Counted from the stretch's first letter, positions 1 through 9,517 are shown. The stretch: 64,000 nt of DNA from Candidatus Heimdallarchaeum endolithica (GCA_021513715.1 CP084167.1:512124-576123); one strand, 5' to 3'. Numbers and translations: made by a program. Notes: generated from the sequence alone by a model not told the origin.

Positions 1-2387
1 GGAGTATCAAGTCTTGTTGCACGGCCAATTCTCTGTATCAATTTTACAGGATTATATGGAATATCAAAATTTACTACTATATCAGCACCACTGATATTGT
101 AACCTTCAGATAAAGTGTCAGTTGTTACTAAAATTTTAAGTTCATTATCTGAATCATTAAATTTTTCTATTATAGAATTTTTATTTTTTGTTTGAGAATC
201 AACAAATTTTATAATTGTTGAATCGATCTTATCTTTAAGGAATTCTTTTATAGCTTTTAAGCTATCTTTGTATTCTACAAAAATGAGTATTTTCTTTTTT
301 ATATGTTTATTTATCAATAACAAAAATTCTTCTAATTTTTTGTCATCAATGAAAAGGATTTTACTATTTGGAATCAAAAATTTTTCTAGTTGTTTTAACT
401 GTTCATCTATTTTTTTTGTATCTTCTTCTAAATCTTCTAAAATTGTTAAGTGACTTTTTCCTTCTCCAGATTTTATTTTTTCTATGATCTCTCCTAGTTT
501 TTGTCTAAAATCATACCCAAAGTTAACTTCTATTTCATCCTGTTCATCGATTCTTTCTCTTTCTAATATTGAAATATCTCTTTTTTTTATTGATGTAAGA
601 ATAAGTTTATTTTTCTTTGATAATCTTTTCAATGTAAGGTAATATGATGTAATATCGCTTTCAAATCTTTTGTATAAAATCCATTTAAAGAACCCGCCTA
701 GTCTTGTACCTAGTTCTGGTTCTAATATTTTTAAGTGAGCTGCAGTAAGGCTATTTATGAAATCTATGATACCTTCAACAATTTCTTTATACTTTTTATC
801 TAATTTATATGCAATTTCTCTAACTTCAGGATCTGGTATTTGCCGAATATCTATACCTGATAATTCTTCAATTTCCTTTATATATTCTTCAGAAGTTTTT
901 ATTGTTTCACGTGTTGATTTTATGAATAACTCACGTTCTATTTCTTCTTGTTTTTTTGAAATTAATTTTTTATCTTCATCAGAGAGGTTTTCATAATCTT
1001 TTTCACTTACTAAATTTAGTATTTCAACCAGATTTCTAACAAGTTTGTCAAGATATGGATTTTGTCCTTTCCTATAGATAAGTTTTATAAGATTAAGAAG
1101 GTCAAAAAGGCTTGTGTTAATAGGAGTGGCTGTTAAAAATAAAACTTTTGCATCTCCATTTTCATCAATAATTTTTTTTAAATTTCTTGTTCTAAATGCA
1201 TCTTCATTTCTATAATTATGAGCTTCATCAATGATTATTAGGTTATATTTTTTTTCTAGAAGACTTATCTTTCCAAATGGTGGTGAATATTTATTGACCT
1301 TTTTATCCTCAAATAATAAGGGGTCTTCTTGAAGGTCTCCCATTGAAACTAGATCAACTTTATCAAAAATTCCAAATTCGCTTAAATATTTTGGCCAGTT
1401 ATCTTTTTGTTCTTTTTTTTCTAAAGCTGATTTTACCAAACCAGCTGGAGCAATAACAAGTATTTTTCCTCCATTTTTGAGGAAATATTCTGCTAGAGCA
1501 CATGCAACATAAGACTTACCTAATCCTACAGAAGAAGTAAGAAAAACTCCACGATAATTCTTCTCTGCAAGAAGGGTTGCACATCTTAAAGTGTCTATGA
1601 TTTGGAATTTTAGCAACCCTTTTTTCTCCCATTTTTCAAAAAGATATTCAGCTTTTAAATATTTAATCAAAAACTTGAAAAATTGTTCTGGCTTTACATA
1701 ATGATACACCTCTTTTAAATATTTACCAAATTTTGATTTCTCTATTCCCTCTAAAAGTATTTCAACAACTTTTAATTTGTCAAATTCTTCTGAACCTCTT
1801 TCCCATAAACTATCAAACCAACTTTCAAGGTACTCAAGATTTTCAGGTTCTGAAATAATCACATTTAATTCAGTATTTCCTATTAATCCACTAGGAGTTA
1901 AGTTTGAAGAACCAATTATCCCAGCTTTATACCTTTCAAGTACATCTCTTGTTTTAATATTTCTAATAAAAAGATAAGCTTTAGAATGCAGTTTTTCTAT
2001 TTTATTATCATCTCCAAAATAAACACGTATTTTTATTGATTTAGAATCCTTAACTAATTGATGAAATAAAACAATTGATGGAATTGTTGAACTATTTTCC
2101 TCTATTTCATTAAACTTTTCTTTAAATGCTTTAATTAGCTCATTTTTTGTCAATCGAGTAGTTTCGCTACCCATTAATATTTTTATTTCTTTTAAATCTT
2201 TTAATTTATCAATAATAAGTGCAAGACCTTCAATATAGAAATAACCAGTGGCACACTTTAACCCCTCTGTACCATTTGCAATACTCCTTACAACATCTTT
2301 AAGAGTAACGGTTTCTCCTTTGTATTTTCTTCTATTATCTATTATTGAACCTTTTTTCAAAATTTCACTAAAATTTACTTCAACCAT
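1..2387 (-). CDS. PLD-domain SNF2-type superfamily 2 helicase (3' end outside window)
   Basis: Read on the complement from ATG 2387, which has a good Shine-Dalgarno (AAGGTGA, 5 nt upstream), the frame stays open to the window edge, about 795 residues. The N-terminal ~200 residues carry one phospholipase-D-like HKD segment (HSKAYLFI near residue 134, followed by a GSSNLT stretch). A helicase core follows: Walker A SSVGLGKS near residue 284, IIIDEAHN near 387, LTATP near 415, and helicase motif VI (QRIGRATR) close to the edge. PLD plus SNF2-like helicase proteins are common in restriction and phage-defence islands of bacteria and archaea, where they act on DNA. That role is an inference, because no nuclease or methyltransferase gene lies beside this one. 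The C-terminus is missing only because the window ends. Confidence 0.8.
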   Translation of the reverse strand, partial: MVEVNFSEILKKGSIIDNRRKYKGETVTLKDVVRSIANGTEGLKCATGYFYIEGLALIIDKLKDLKEIKILMGSETTRLTKNELIKAFKEKFNEIEENSSTIPSIVLFHQLVKDSKSIKIRVYFGDDNKIEKLHSKAYLFIRNIKTRDVLERYKAGIIGSSNLTPSGLIGNTELNVIISEPENLEYLESWFDSLWERGSEEFDKLKVVEILLEGIEKSKFGKYLKEVYHYVKPEQFFKFLIKYLKAEYLFEKWEKKGLLKFQIIDTLRCATLLAEKNYRGVFLTSSVGLGKSYVACALAEYFLKNGGKILVIAPAGLVKSALEKKEQKDNWPKYLSEFGIFDKVDLVSMGDLQEDPLLFEDKKVNKYSPPFGKISLLEKKYNLIIIDEAHNYRNEDAFRTRNLKKIIDENGDAKVLFLTATPINTSLFDLLNLIKLIYRKGQNPYLDKLVRNLVEILNLVSEKDYENLSDEDKKLISKKQEEIERELFIKSTRETIKTSEEYIKEIEELSGIDIRQIPDPEVREIAYKLDKKYKEIVEGIIDFINSLTAAHLKILEPELGTRLGGFFKWILYKRFESDITSYYLTLKRLSKKNKLILTSIKKRDISILERERIDEQDEIEVNFGYDFRQKLGEIIEKIKSGEGKSHLTILEDLEEDTKKIDEQLKQLEKFLIPNSKILFIDDKKLEEFLLLINKHIKKKILIFVEYKDSLKAIKEFLKDKIDSTIIKFVDSQTKNKNSIIEKFNDSDNELKILVTTDTLSEGYNISGADIVVNFDIPYNPVKLIQRIGRATRLDT

Positions 2388-2489
2388 TTTTTCACCTTGA
2401 TATTTTCGTGATTCTCTCTTGCTAGTTTTTGTTACGATTTATTGAAATTATTAAATCAAATCCATTTTAACTATTCAACTTTTTATTAG

Positions 2490-2524
2490 CAAACTATAAA
2501 CATAAAATATTTTTTTATAGTTTG
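2490..2524. repeat. Perfect 11-bp inverted repeat upstream of the helicase gene
   Basis: CAAACTATAAA at 2490-2500 is exactly complementary to TTTATAGTTTG at 2514-2524, with a 13-nt A/T-rich loop. It lies about 100 bp upstream of the helicase start at 2387. It could be an operator, a hairpin in a leader, or the relic of a small element. There is no direct evidence for any of these. Confidence 0.45.
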
Positions 2525-2602
2525 TAGGTAATTATTAAATTTTAAATTTTTTCATTGCCTTTTGTTAATACAGATCCCATAGTTTTTTATGTATATTGCA
2601 AA

Positions 2603-3366
2603 TGGTAGTGTCTAGTTTTTATACCACCTCCTAGGCAAAAAGGAACTAAGGGGAGGATGTCCCAAGCTCTGATGAGGACGAACGAAATTATAATAGAGTA
2701 TAAAGAGTGTAAGGAAACCAGAAAGATGGGTAGAGCCATAGACGGCACGAATAGAACATGTGCAGTGGAGAATAGAATGAAACCAACGATAGCTCTTAAG
2801 TGTGGCATTAAAACGTTCAATATAGGAGCGTAAACCACCATTGATAAAAGAGATTTTGATACCGAGACGAAGTAAGACAGGATACCATACCCCTGCATCT
2901 GTAACGACAATACGAGGCTTAGAACCCCAACATTTGAACCAATAACGGAAAGTTAGTAAACATTCAAAATTACTCCGTCCTTTAGTAATACTAAAACCCA
3001 GTAAAGTCTTATTGTAAGGATCTAACGCGAACCACATATACATTGAGCCTTGAGAGGTCTTAATCTCTGTTTCATCAACTACTATAATCTCTGGTATTCC
3101 CCCTCTCTCTGCTACAATTCTATGTAAACTTTCCCTAAAGAGCCTGAACTTCTTTACCCAATACCATAGTGCCTGGTGTGTTAAACCATTCTTCCATCCT
3201 ACTGTCCTCAACCCATTCTTTGAACCAATATATTCGTAAATAGCTCTTATGATTATTTTCTTGGGGATTCTGCTCCCTTTAAAAAGGGAGTATATTCTTA
3301 GTTTGTTCATATTTTCACATTAGAATCTCCAATAATATTTTTGTCGGGAGAAACTAGACACCACCA
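2603..3366 (-). mobile_element. IS6/IS240-like insertion sequence, copy 1 (764 bp)
   Basis: The element is bounded by imperfect terminal inverted repeats (TGGTAGTGTCTAGTTT on the left, TGGTGGTGTCTAGTTT read inward from the right). It is flanked by the 7-bp direct repeat TTGCAAA (2596-2602 and 3367-3373). One transposase gene on the minus strand fills almost all of it. A second copy of identical length lies at 17474-18237 in the opposite orientation. Matching ends, intact flanking duplications and near-identical interiors suggest both are fairly recent insertions. Confidence 0.9.
2612..3310 (-). CDS. IS6-family-type DDE transposase (copy 1)
   Basis: This 232-residue transposase catalyses insertion and excision of its own element. 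An N-terminal helix-turn-helix-like region (residues ~1-60) is followed by a DDE domain: first Asp in VVDETEIK, second Asp in IVVTDAGVWYP, and Glu in RSYIERFNATLK. The tail FILYYNFVRPHQSLG is typical of IS6/IS240-like transposases. It differs from copy 2 by very few residues except over the first ~20, where the two are clearly divergent. No frameshift is seen, so it is probably functional. Confidence 0.9.
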   Translation of the reverse strand: MNKLRIYSLFKGSRIPKKIIIRAIYEYIGSKNGLRTVGWKNGLTHQALWYWVKKFRLFRESLHRIVAERGGIPEIIVVDETEIKTSQGSMYMWFALDPYNKTLLGFSITKGRSNFECLLTFRYWFKCWGSKPRIVVTDAGVWYPVLLRLGIKISFINGGLRSYIERFNATLKSYRWFHSILHCTCSIRAVYGSTHLSGFLTLFILYYNFVRPHQSLGHPPLSSFLPRRWYKN

Positions 3367-3522
3367 TTGCAAATACCATTAAACTTTTTATAATCAAACT
3401 CATAACAAGATAATTATAACAATAATAATTGTTTTTTATGTTACTTAAAAAGAAATTATAAAGAAGGAAAAAACAAAAATAGCATGATATATCGTAAAGT
3501 AATGTAAGATAAGAAAGAAAAA

Positions 3523-3960
3523 TTATATATTGAAGGATTCTCCTTTAACTTTTTTAATATGGTGTAAATCGTGTTTCCATAGACCAAATAAATCTGCAGC
3601 TTTTCCCTCAAGATTCTTTTCTATAAGTAATTTATAGTTTTTAATTAATTCTTCTCTTTTTTCTTTAAACATGTCTACTACTTCATTCAGACTTTTTTCT
3701 TTATATTGTTCTAGTTGTTTATCGTTCCATTCGTCAAGCTTTGAACCAGAATATTCTTCAGACCATACAACTTCTTTACCCTCAAATACATCTTTTACAA
3801 TTCTCAAAATTTCAATGTCCCAGACTAATAAGTGTGCAATAAGTTCTTTCTTTCCCCAACCATTTGATAAACTAAAATCTTCGGAAAGATCTAACACAAT
3901 TTCAGTTGTTTTTTCAAATTTGTTTATATGTTCAGCTGGTTCAATTTTTTCTTTAGTCAT
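3523..3960 (-). CDS. DinB-superfamily (ClbS/DfsB-like) four-helix protein
   Basis: A 145-residue soluble helical protein. The segment W-x-KKELIAHLLVWDIEIL in the first half and LWKHDLHHIKK near the C-terminus place histidines where DinB-like proteins bind a metal ion. The length and the pairing of W..KEL.AHL..W with a terminal HxxxH-like motif fit the ClbS/DfsB (DUF1706) branch of this superfamily. Family members include thiol S-transferases and colibactin resistance proteins; the substrate here is unknown. It stands alone between insertion sequence copy 1 and a secreted protein gene, transcribed on the minus strand. Confidence 0.55.
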   Translation of the reverse strand: MTKEKIEPAEHINKFEKTTEIVLDLSEDFSLSNGWGKKELIAHLLVWDIEILRIVKDVFEGKEVVWSEEYSGSKLDEWNDKQLEQYKEKSLNEVVDMFKEKREELIKNYKLLIEKNLEGKAADLFGLWKHDLHHIKKVKGESFNI

Positions 3961-4137
3961 AGGAAAGTAATAGAAAATATTCTTTTATCCTTTTCTTTTA
4001 GAACTATATTTTATTTGTTAAATGATTAAAAATTCTTTCATCTTTTTTGCACTTTAATTTTCTAAAGTTGTTTACTTTACCCTTCTAAATAATAAACTAT
4101 TCAAAAAAGGGGAATAATTGTCATTTGGTGAAAAAAA

Positions 4138-5184
4138 ATGTTCACAAAAACAAAAATAATTGGTTTGGGAATACTTCTTTCAATGTTGATAAGCTCTATT
4201 GCTGTATCAGCTGAAAGTCAAGGGATTCAATATTCTGAACAGAATAAGCTTGTTACAATAAGTTATGAGGATTTAACCCTCATGGTTAATGCTGGAGGTC
4301 AAGTACCAAAATTTCATATTATTCAGGAAGACGGACTAGAATTCCAAGTAATGTTCAAGATGCTTGTAGAGTATTATGATGCAAACGAAGATGGAGCTTT
4401 TCAATACAATGAAACAAACATTGCTCAAACAGATGAACATGGCCGTCCTAGTGCAAGAACAAACATTTTAGCTCTTCCTAGTGTTATTTGGTCATTTAGT
4501 GGTTTTGATTTAGAATATGAAGAAGGAACAGAAAACATAGTTGCAATACACTTTGCTTTCGTCAGTGAAAATATACTTATTCCATTTTATGCTGATTTTT
4601 CGATGGAGATAAAAGCTCATTTCTATTTAGATAATAAAACTATTGACGGATATGAAATTATTGGCGGAAGAGAACTGAAGTTTGACATTATTATGAACAA
4701 TTGGCCATGGGAAAAAGATGATACTTATCTTGCTTTAAGATTTGACATAACACCTTTGAAAGATGCTGAAATAAAAGATGTTGAAGGAAAACCTGTCGAC
4801 ACAAAGACAAATTCAACAGGTTATGAACACAAAGTCAATAATCAAAATCAAATGAAGAACGCATTTGAATTGGGAAATGCTACAGATAAAGGATTCTTTG
4901 CTTACGCTAACAAAGCTAACTATTCTTATCAAAATGAATATCAACAAGGAACAGTAAATTGCTCTTATTCAACTAATGGAGACGATACTATTCAAACATA
5001 TTTGAGCTTTGAACATTTCGATGAAGAAGTTGTTTATGATCCTTCATTAGGTGTGGTTTCTGATACAGAAGAAGGAAATAATGAAGAAGATACAACTGGA
5101 TTAGGAAACTTGGAAATATTAACACTCAGCGCACTTTCAATATCTGTTATTACTGCAGTAGCTATTTTGAGAAAGAAAAGATAA
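4138..5184 (+). CDS. Secreted or surface protein with C-terminal membrane anchor, unknown function
   Basis: A 348-residue protein I do not recognise. It begins with a signal peptide (residues 1-25, hydrophobic IIGLGILLSMLISSIAV, cleavage plausible after SAES). The middle is a mainly beta-strand, acidic ectodomain. The C-terminus is a spacer rich in E/D, a hydrophobic helix (~320-342) and a basic stop (RKKR). A Shine-Dalgarno GGTGA precedes ATG 4138. The signal-ectodomain-anchor-basic-tail plan recurs in the gene at 30048-31004, suggesting a common class of anchored exoproteins. Confidence 0.6.
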   Translation: MFTKTKIIGLGILLSMLISSIAVSAESQGIQYSEQNKLVTISYEDLTLMVNAGGQVPKFHIIQEDGLEFQVMFKMLVEYYDANEDGAFQYNETNIAQTDEHGRPSARTNILALPSVIWSFSGFDLEYEEGTENIVAIHFAFVSENILIPFYADFSMEIKAHFYLDNKTIDGYEIIGGRELKFDIIMNNWPWEKDDTYLALRFDITPLKDAEIKDVEGKPVDTKTNSTGYEHKVNNQNQMKNAFELGNATDKGFFAYANKANYSYQNEYQQGTVNCSYSTNGDDTIQTYLSFEHFDEEVVYDPSLGVVSDTEEGNNEEDTTGLGNLEILTLSALSISVITAVAILRKKR

Positions 5185-5185
5185 A

Positions 5186-5217
5186 ATATTCATTTTTCCT
5201 TTTTTTCATTTTTTTAG
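5186..5217 (+). terminator. Probable T-rich archaeal terminator
   Basis: Directly after the stop codon at 5184, runs of T (CATTTTTCCTTTTTTTCATTTTTTT) resemble the oligo-T terminators of archaeal RNA polymerase. No hairpin is needed or seen. Confidence 0.4.
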
Positions 5218-5314
5218 TAATTATCAAAAATATTAGGAAATTGAAAGGTTTCTAACACTTAATTTTATATTACATTAAAAAAAAAGAAAAAAAGTTTTAG
5301 TTTAACCACTTAAA

Positions 5315-8300
5315 CTAATATTTCTTTCCAAGTACATCAATTTCTTCAAGAGTTTCAGTAACTCTTCTTTTTTTTTGTATTTTTCTGAAGATAATTTCAA
5401 ATAAAACAATTGAAAAAATGAAAACTATCCAAACTGTAATTTTAAGGAAAATATCACTTCTTACAAAAATAGTAAAGTTTGAATCATAAGTCAATGGGTC
5501 AAAATTGTTCATTACTTCTTCGTAATCACTCATTCCATCTCCATCTGTGTCAGGATCTTTAGGATTTGTACTATAAATGATTACTTCTTCTGCGTCATCT
5601 AACCCATCATCATCCGAATCAGTATCAAACGGGTTTGTACCATAAACCATTACTTCTAAGAAATCATTTAAATTATCACCATCTGTGTCTTCATTTAGAG
5701 GATTAGTATGATAATCATGTACTTCACTTCCATCTAGTAATCCATCGTTATCAGAATCACAATCCAAGGGGTCAGTAGAATACATGAAAATTTCGAGATT
5801 ATCGGATAAACCATCCAAATCTGAATCTTTTAATGTAGGATTTGTTCCATAAACAAGTACTTCTACTCCATCATCTATTCCATCATTATCCGTATCATCA
5901 TTTGTAGGATCTGTTCCGTAAGCGTATATTTCATCACCATCCAATAATCCATCAAAGTCAGTATCATTATTCCTTGGATCAGTATTGTTTTCAAATTCGT
6001 GAATATTATATAATTCATCATTATCAAAGTCAACATAGGCATCAATTGGATTAGTAACATCTAAACCATAGTAATATTCCCAGTAATTTGTCATTCCATC
6101 GCTATCTAAATCTCCATCAGCATCGCTTGGATCATCAGGATCTAATCCTACACTAACTTCCCAGTAATCAGGCATTTTATCGTTATCACTATCTCTTACT
6201 AATTTTATGATAAAAGCATCAATATATCCTTCTAAAGTGGAATTTAAAGAATTTTTTAAAAGAAGATCACTACTCTCTGTACTCCCTACTATACAGATAG
6301 AACCATCATTATCTACTGCTATATCTCTACCTACATCTTCTTCTCTTCCACCAAAATATGTGCTAAAAATTAAATCTGTTCCACTTTTATTTAACATTGA
6401 AACAAAAATGTCAGAATTATAAGTAGGATTTCTTTCTTCAATTGCGTTCTTAATTGGAAAATCATTGCTCCATGTTCCACCAGTTAAATAGACATTCTGA
6501 TCATTATCTACTGTTATTGACAAACAAGTATCATTTGATGAACCACCTAAAAATGTACTATATATTATATTATCCGCTGTTGAACTTATTTTTGTTAAAA
6601 ATATGTCAGAATATCCATTTAGTGTGTCATCATAAGCATTTTTAGTTGGAAAGTCAGCACTGGTAGTGTATCCTGCCACATAAATGTTATCTTGGCTATC
6701 TAAAGTAATTGAATAAACGTTTTCTAAATCTTCTCCACCCAAAAATGTACTATGAATTAATTCTGTTCCTGTGTTAGATAATTTTAGAATAAAAATGTCA
6801 AAGTTACCACTTATTGTAAAAGCTAAAGCATTCTTGATTGGAAAATCAGTACTGTTTGTTATTCCAGCTATGTAAACATCTCCATTATCGTTAACAACAA
6901 TATCCTGCCCCATTTCGAAATCTGAACTACCAATAAAAGTAGAATAAACAATGTCTCTTCCTGTAAAGTTAAATTTAGTAATAAAAACATCATAATTTCC
7001 ATTTGAAGAATTATCATAAGCATTTTTTGTTGGAAAGTCAGTACTATTTGTAACACCAGTAATATATACAAAGCCATCACTATCAATAGCTATTCCCCTG
7101 GCATAATCATTATACTTTCCTCCTAAATAAGTGCTATAGATTAACCCATTTCCTGTAGAGTTAATATAGGATAAATAAACATCAAAAAAGCTTCCACCAC
7201 CATAAGTAGAATTAAAAGCATTTTTAGTTGGAAAATCATCACTTCTTGTAGTCCCAGTAATGAAAACAGAACCATTAGAGAAAACTTTACCATTTGCAAA
7301 GTATTCAGCATCACTTCCCCCTATTATTGTAGTGAAAATAGGTTCAAGAGTTTCTCCATCCAGTTTAGTAACAAAAGCATCATAATCATCATCTGAGATA
7401 TTTCCAAAAGCAAAGTTGTTGAATAAAGAAGTGCTCATAGTATCTCCAAAAATGTATATATTTCCATCATTTCCTATTTCTATCTTGCGTCCATAATCAA
7501 AAACATCTCCGCTTAAATAAGAACTAAAATCTACTAAATAAGGATCAATAATCAATTTTTTTGCTGTATCATATTGTTCAATATTAAAATTATAACAGTT
7601 ATCATCAAGACTAAAATAAGCGGGGATAATTTTTCCCTCTTGAAAAACTTTTAAGTTTCTATCGTTAAAAATTCTATATTCTGTATTTCCGATTCTTGAG
7701 ATTCCAACTATATTAGTTTTATCTTCTTGTTTTAAGTAAAACTTTGAATCTGATGATAGTTGAACCTTAATAACTGAAGGATCAACATTTGGTTCAACAA
7801 TAAATTCGTACTTCAGAAATGAACCTGTAAAATAGTATCTTAAAGATATTCCTGGGTATATATCTTCATATATTATTTCTTGATAACAGCTTATTTGAGT
7901 AATTACTTTATCTTTGTAAAAAAAGTTGGAAAAGTAATTTGCTACTCCTTTTGCTTGTGGTACAACGATATTTGAATCGGGAAAAGAGATAGTAATTAAG
8001 AAAAATTTATTATTTTCTTCTTTATTCGGTTTAAGATTCTGAATAAAGTGGACCTTAGATTCTCCAAAGTAAACATTTGTTAGAGGAGATTGAGCATAAT
8101 AAAAAACTGTCTTGTCAAATATTTGCCCTTTATTTTGCATAAAAAAGAATTTAGAATTGTAATCAAGGGCATAATTCTCTAAATATTCGTCAAAAATACC
8201 GTAAAAATTATTTTTTGCCTTATTTTGCTGTTGTGAATATTTTATACTATAAGAGCCAACCAAAGTATTATTTTTGACATAAAATCCAGAAAAACGGCTT

Positions 8301-8371
8301 ACACTTACAAGAAAAATAAAAAACAAAGTAACAAAAAATAAAAAAATTCCTCTGCTTTTAATTCCATTCAT
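5315..8371 (-). CDS. Large surface protein: SBBP beta-propeller repeats, TSP3 stalk, C-terminal anchor
   Basis: 1018 residues. An N-terminal hydrophobic segment (~8-26) would export it. Residues ~60-280 form a beta-rich domain (NKGQIFD..., typical of the N-terminus of SBBP proteins). Residues ~285-715 hold about eight SBBP units of the form YSTYLGG....A..I..D..G.VYI.G.T.S.DFPTKNA, predicted to fold as beta-propellers. Residues ~725-960 are thrombospondin-type-3 repeats (DSDNDGLLDG..V..Y.TNP), which bind Ca2+. A transmembrane helix (~980-1002) precedes a short basic tail. It is probably a cell-surface adhesin or S-layer-associated protein; ligand unknown. It is transcribed away from the membrane HTH gene at 8696. 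Confidence 0.8.
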   Translation of the reverse strand: MNGIKSRGIFLFFVTLFFIFLVSVSRFSGFYVKNNTLVGSYSIKYSQQQNKAKNNFYGIFDEYLENYALDYNSKFFFMQNKGQIFDKTVFYYAQSPLTNVYFGESKVHFIQNLKPNKEENNKFFLITISFPDSNIVVPQAKGVANYFSNFFYKDKVITQISCYQEIIYEDIYPGISLRYYFTGSFLKYEFIVEPNVDPSVIKVQLSSDSKFYLKQEDKTNIVGISRIGNTEYRIFNDRNLKVFQEGKIIPAYFSLDDNCYNFNIEQYDTAKKLIIDPYLVDFSSYLSGDVFDYGRKIEIGNDGNIYIFGDTMSTSLFNNFAFGNISDDDYDAFVTKLDGETLEPIFTTIIGGSDAEYFANGKVFSNGSVFITGTTRSDDFPTKNAFNSTYGGGSFFDVYLSYINSTGNGLIYSTYLGGKYNDYARGIAIDSDGFVYITGVTNSTDFPTKNAYDNSSNGNYDVFITKFNFTGRDIVYSTFIGSSDFEMGQDIVVNDNGDVYIAGITNSTDFPIKNALAFTISGNFDIFILKLSNTGTELIHSTFLGGEDLENVYSITLDSQDNIYVAGYTTSADFPTKNAYDDTLNGYSDIFLTKISSTADNIIYSTFLGGSSNDTCLSITVDNDQNVYLTGGTWSNDFPIKNAIEERNPTYNSDIFVSMLNKSGTDLIFSTYFGGREEDVGRDIAVDNDGSICIVGSTESSDLLLKNSLNSTLEGYIDAFIIKLVRDSDNDKMPDYWEVSVGLDPDDPSDADGDLDSDGMTNYWEYYYGLDVTNPIDAYVDFDNDELYNIHEFENNTDPRNNDTDFDGLLDGDEIYAYGTDPTNDDTDNDGIDDGVEVLVYGTNPTLKDSDLDGLSDNLEIFMYSTDPLDCDSDNDGLLDGSEVHDYHTNPLNEDTDGDNLNDFLEVMVYGTNPFDTDSDDDGLDDAEEVIIYSTNPKDPDTDGDGMSDYEEVMNNFDPLTYDSNFTIFVRSDIFLKITVWIVFIFSIVLFEIIFRKIQKKRRVTETLEEIDVLGKKY

Positions 8372-8695
8372 TTTTTCAAATAATTTAAATCAAAAAACAT
8401 TATATAAATATTATCAAATGATTTTGTATAATTATTTATTTAAAATTTAAAAATACGCTTAAATAGATTGTAGAACAAAAAGAAAAATTTTTGCCAATTT
8501 CTTTTTTGCAAGTTTTTATTCTAAAGGAGATAAATAAAAATTATGTGTAATAACACAGATAATATTAGGCTAATTATCAGCTTTTTTATACAAAATCGAA
8601 ATAAAGGTCTAGAACGCTAAAAAAAATATTAGAATGAGGATAATAGTAAAAAGCTAACAACAATTTTTTTAAGTAAAAATATGAATTAAAAAATA
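8372..8695. other. 324-bp divergent intergenic region
   Basis: No coding frame or RNA gene is recognisable. The DNA is very A/T-rich and lies between the starts of two divergent genes (8371 minus, 8696 plus), so it should hold both promoters. Several TATA-like strings occur, but none can be assigned with confidence. Confidence 0.5.
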
Positions 8696-9517
8696 ATGGG
8701 CAATTTGAATGATTCAATAAAGGAAATGAAACTTTTTTCAAATCAAACAAGAAGGGATTTGCTTAAACTTCTTGGAGAATCAGGAGGATTGTCTTTTACA
8801 AATATTAAAGAAGAATTAGGATTAACAGATGGAAGATTATATTTTCATTTAAAGAAATTAGAGGGGTATATAGAGAAAGATGCACAGAATAACTATAAAC
8901 TAACTTCTGAAGGTAAGAAAACTTATGACACTTTATTTTTCAGTCATATGGTTGAAAAGAAAAAATTTGAAGAAGATGTCTCTTCAAAATCACTAAACAA
9001 GTTGTTTCCTGAAGATATCGTTTATTATTTTATTGGAACGAAAGTAAGAAGTATGATTGAACTTAACTCATTATTAATAATTTTGTGTTGGTTCTTTGGA
9101 GTAACTAATAGCTTCTTTAGTCCTATAGAAACAATAATTATAGGTGGAGCTATATTAAATTTTGTAATCAATCTCGTTCATTGGTACTTTTATTGCATTC
9201 TTATCTATTTCATCTTGAAAGTCTTTAAGAAAGAAGTAAACTTTATAGAGTTAGTTATTACAACCATCACAGGAATTATTCCATATTTCATTTATTTAAT
9301 TACGAAAGGCATTCTACAGTTGTTAAATATTGAAATTGTTGGGTGGGTTAATGTAGTTATGATTATTATATTCATCATTTGTAAAATGTGGTCCTCATTA
9401 ATAATTGCTCAAGGGTTAAGCATTGTAGCCAAGATACATACTTCACAAGCTATACTTACAGTAATATCTTTGATCATTATTGATTACATGTACATGTTTA
9501 TCACTTTATCAATTTGA
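8696..9517 (+). CDS. Membrane-anchored ArsR-type winged-helix protein
   Basis: 273 residues. Residues ~5-85 form an ArsR/MarR-like winged helix (SNQTRRDLLKLLGESGG, then ELGLTDGRLYFHLKKLEGY as the recognition helix). A short linker leads to about five transmembrane segments (~115-270). An N-terminal DNA-binding domain on an integral membrane domain suggests a one-component, membrane-tethered regulator. The neighbour at 9599 is a small exported protein, and both could respond to a cell-surface signal. The membrane part has a Yip1-like look, but I cannot confirm that family. Confidence 0.6.
   Translation: MGNLNDSIKEMKLFSNQTRRDLLKLLGESGGLSFTNIKEELGLTDGRLYFHLKKLEGYIEKDAQNNYKLTSEGKKTYDTLFFSHMVEKKKFEEDVSSKSLNKLFPEDIVYYFIGTKVRSMIELNSLLIILCWFFGVTNSFFSPIETIIIGGAILNFVINLVHWYFYCILIYFILKVFKKEVNFIELVITTITGIIPYFIYLITKGILQLLNIEIVGWVNVVMIIIFIICKMWSSLIIAQGLSIVAKIHTSQAILTVISLIIIDYMYMFITLSI

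Noticed and set aside
2587..2910. Open frame antiparallel/overlapping with the transposase
   Set aside because: It overlaps the real transposase in another frame, recurs at 17930 only because the IS is repeated, and has no start signal.
5875..7086. Several frames within the SBBP/TSP3 gene on both strands
   Set aside because: Shadows of the repeated acidic codons of the real gene; their translations are low-complexity I/M/L strings.
8372..8695. Search for a tRNA or other structured RNA in the longest intergenic gap
   Set aside because: No cloverleaf, T-loop GTTCGA-type sequence or G/C-rich stem is visible in this A/T-rich stretch; none was found in other gaps either.
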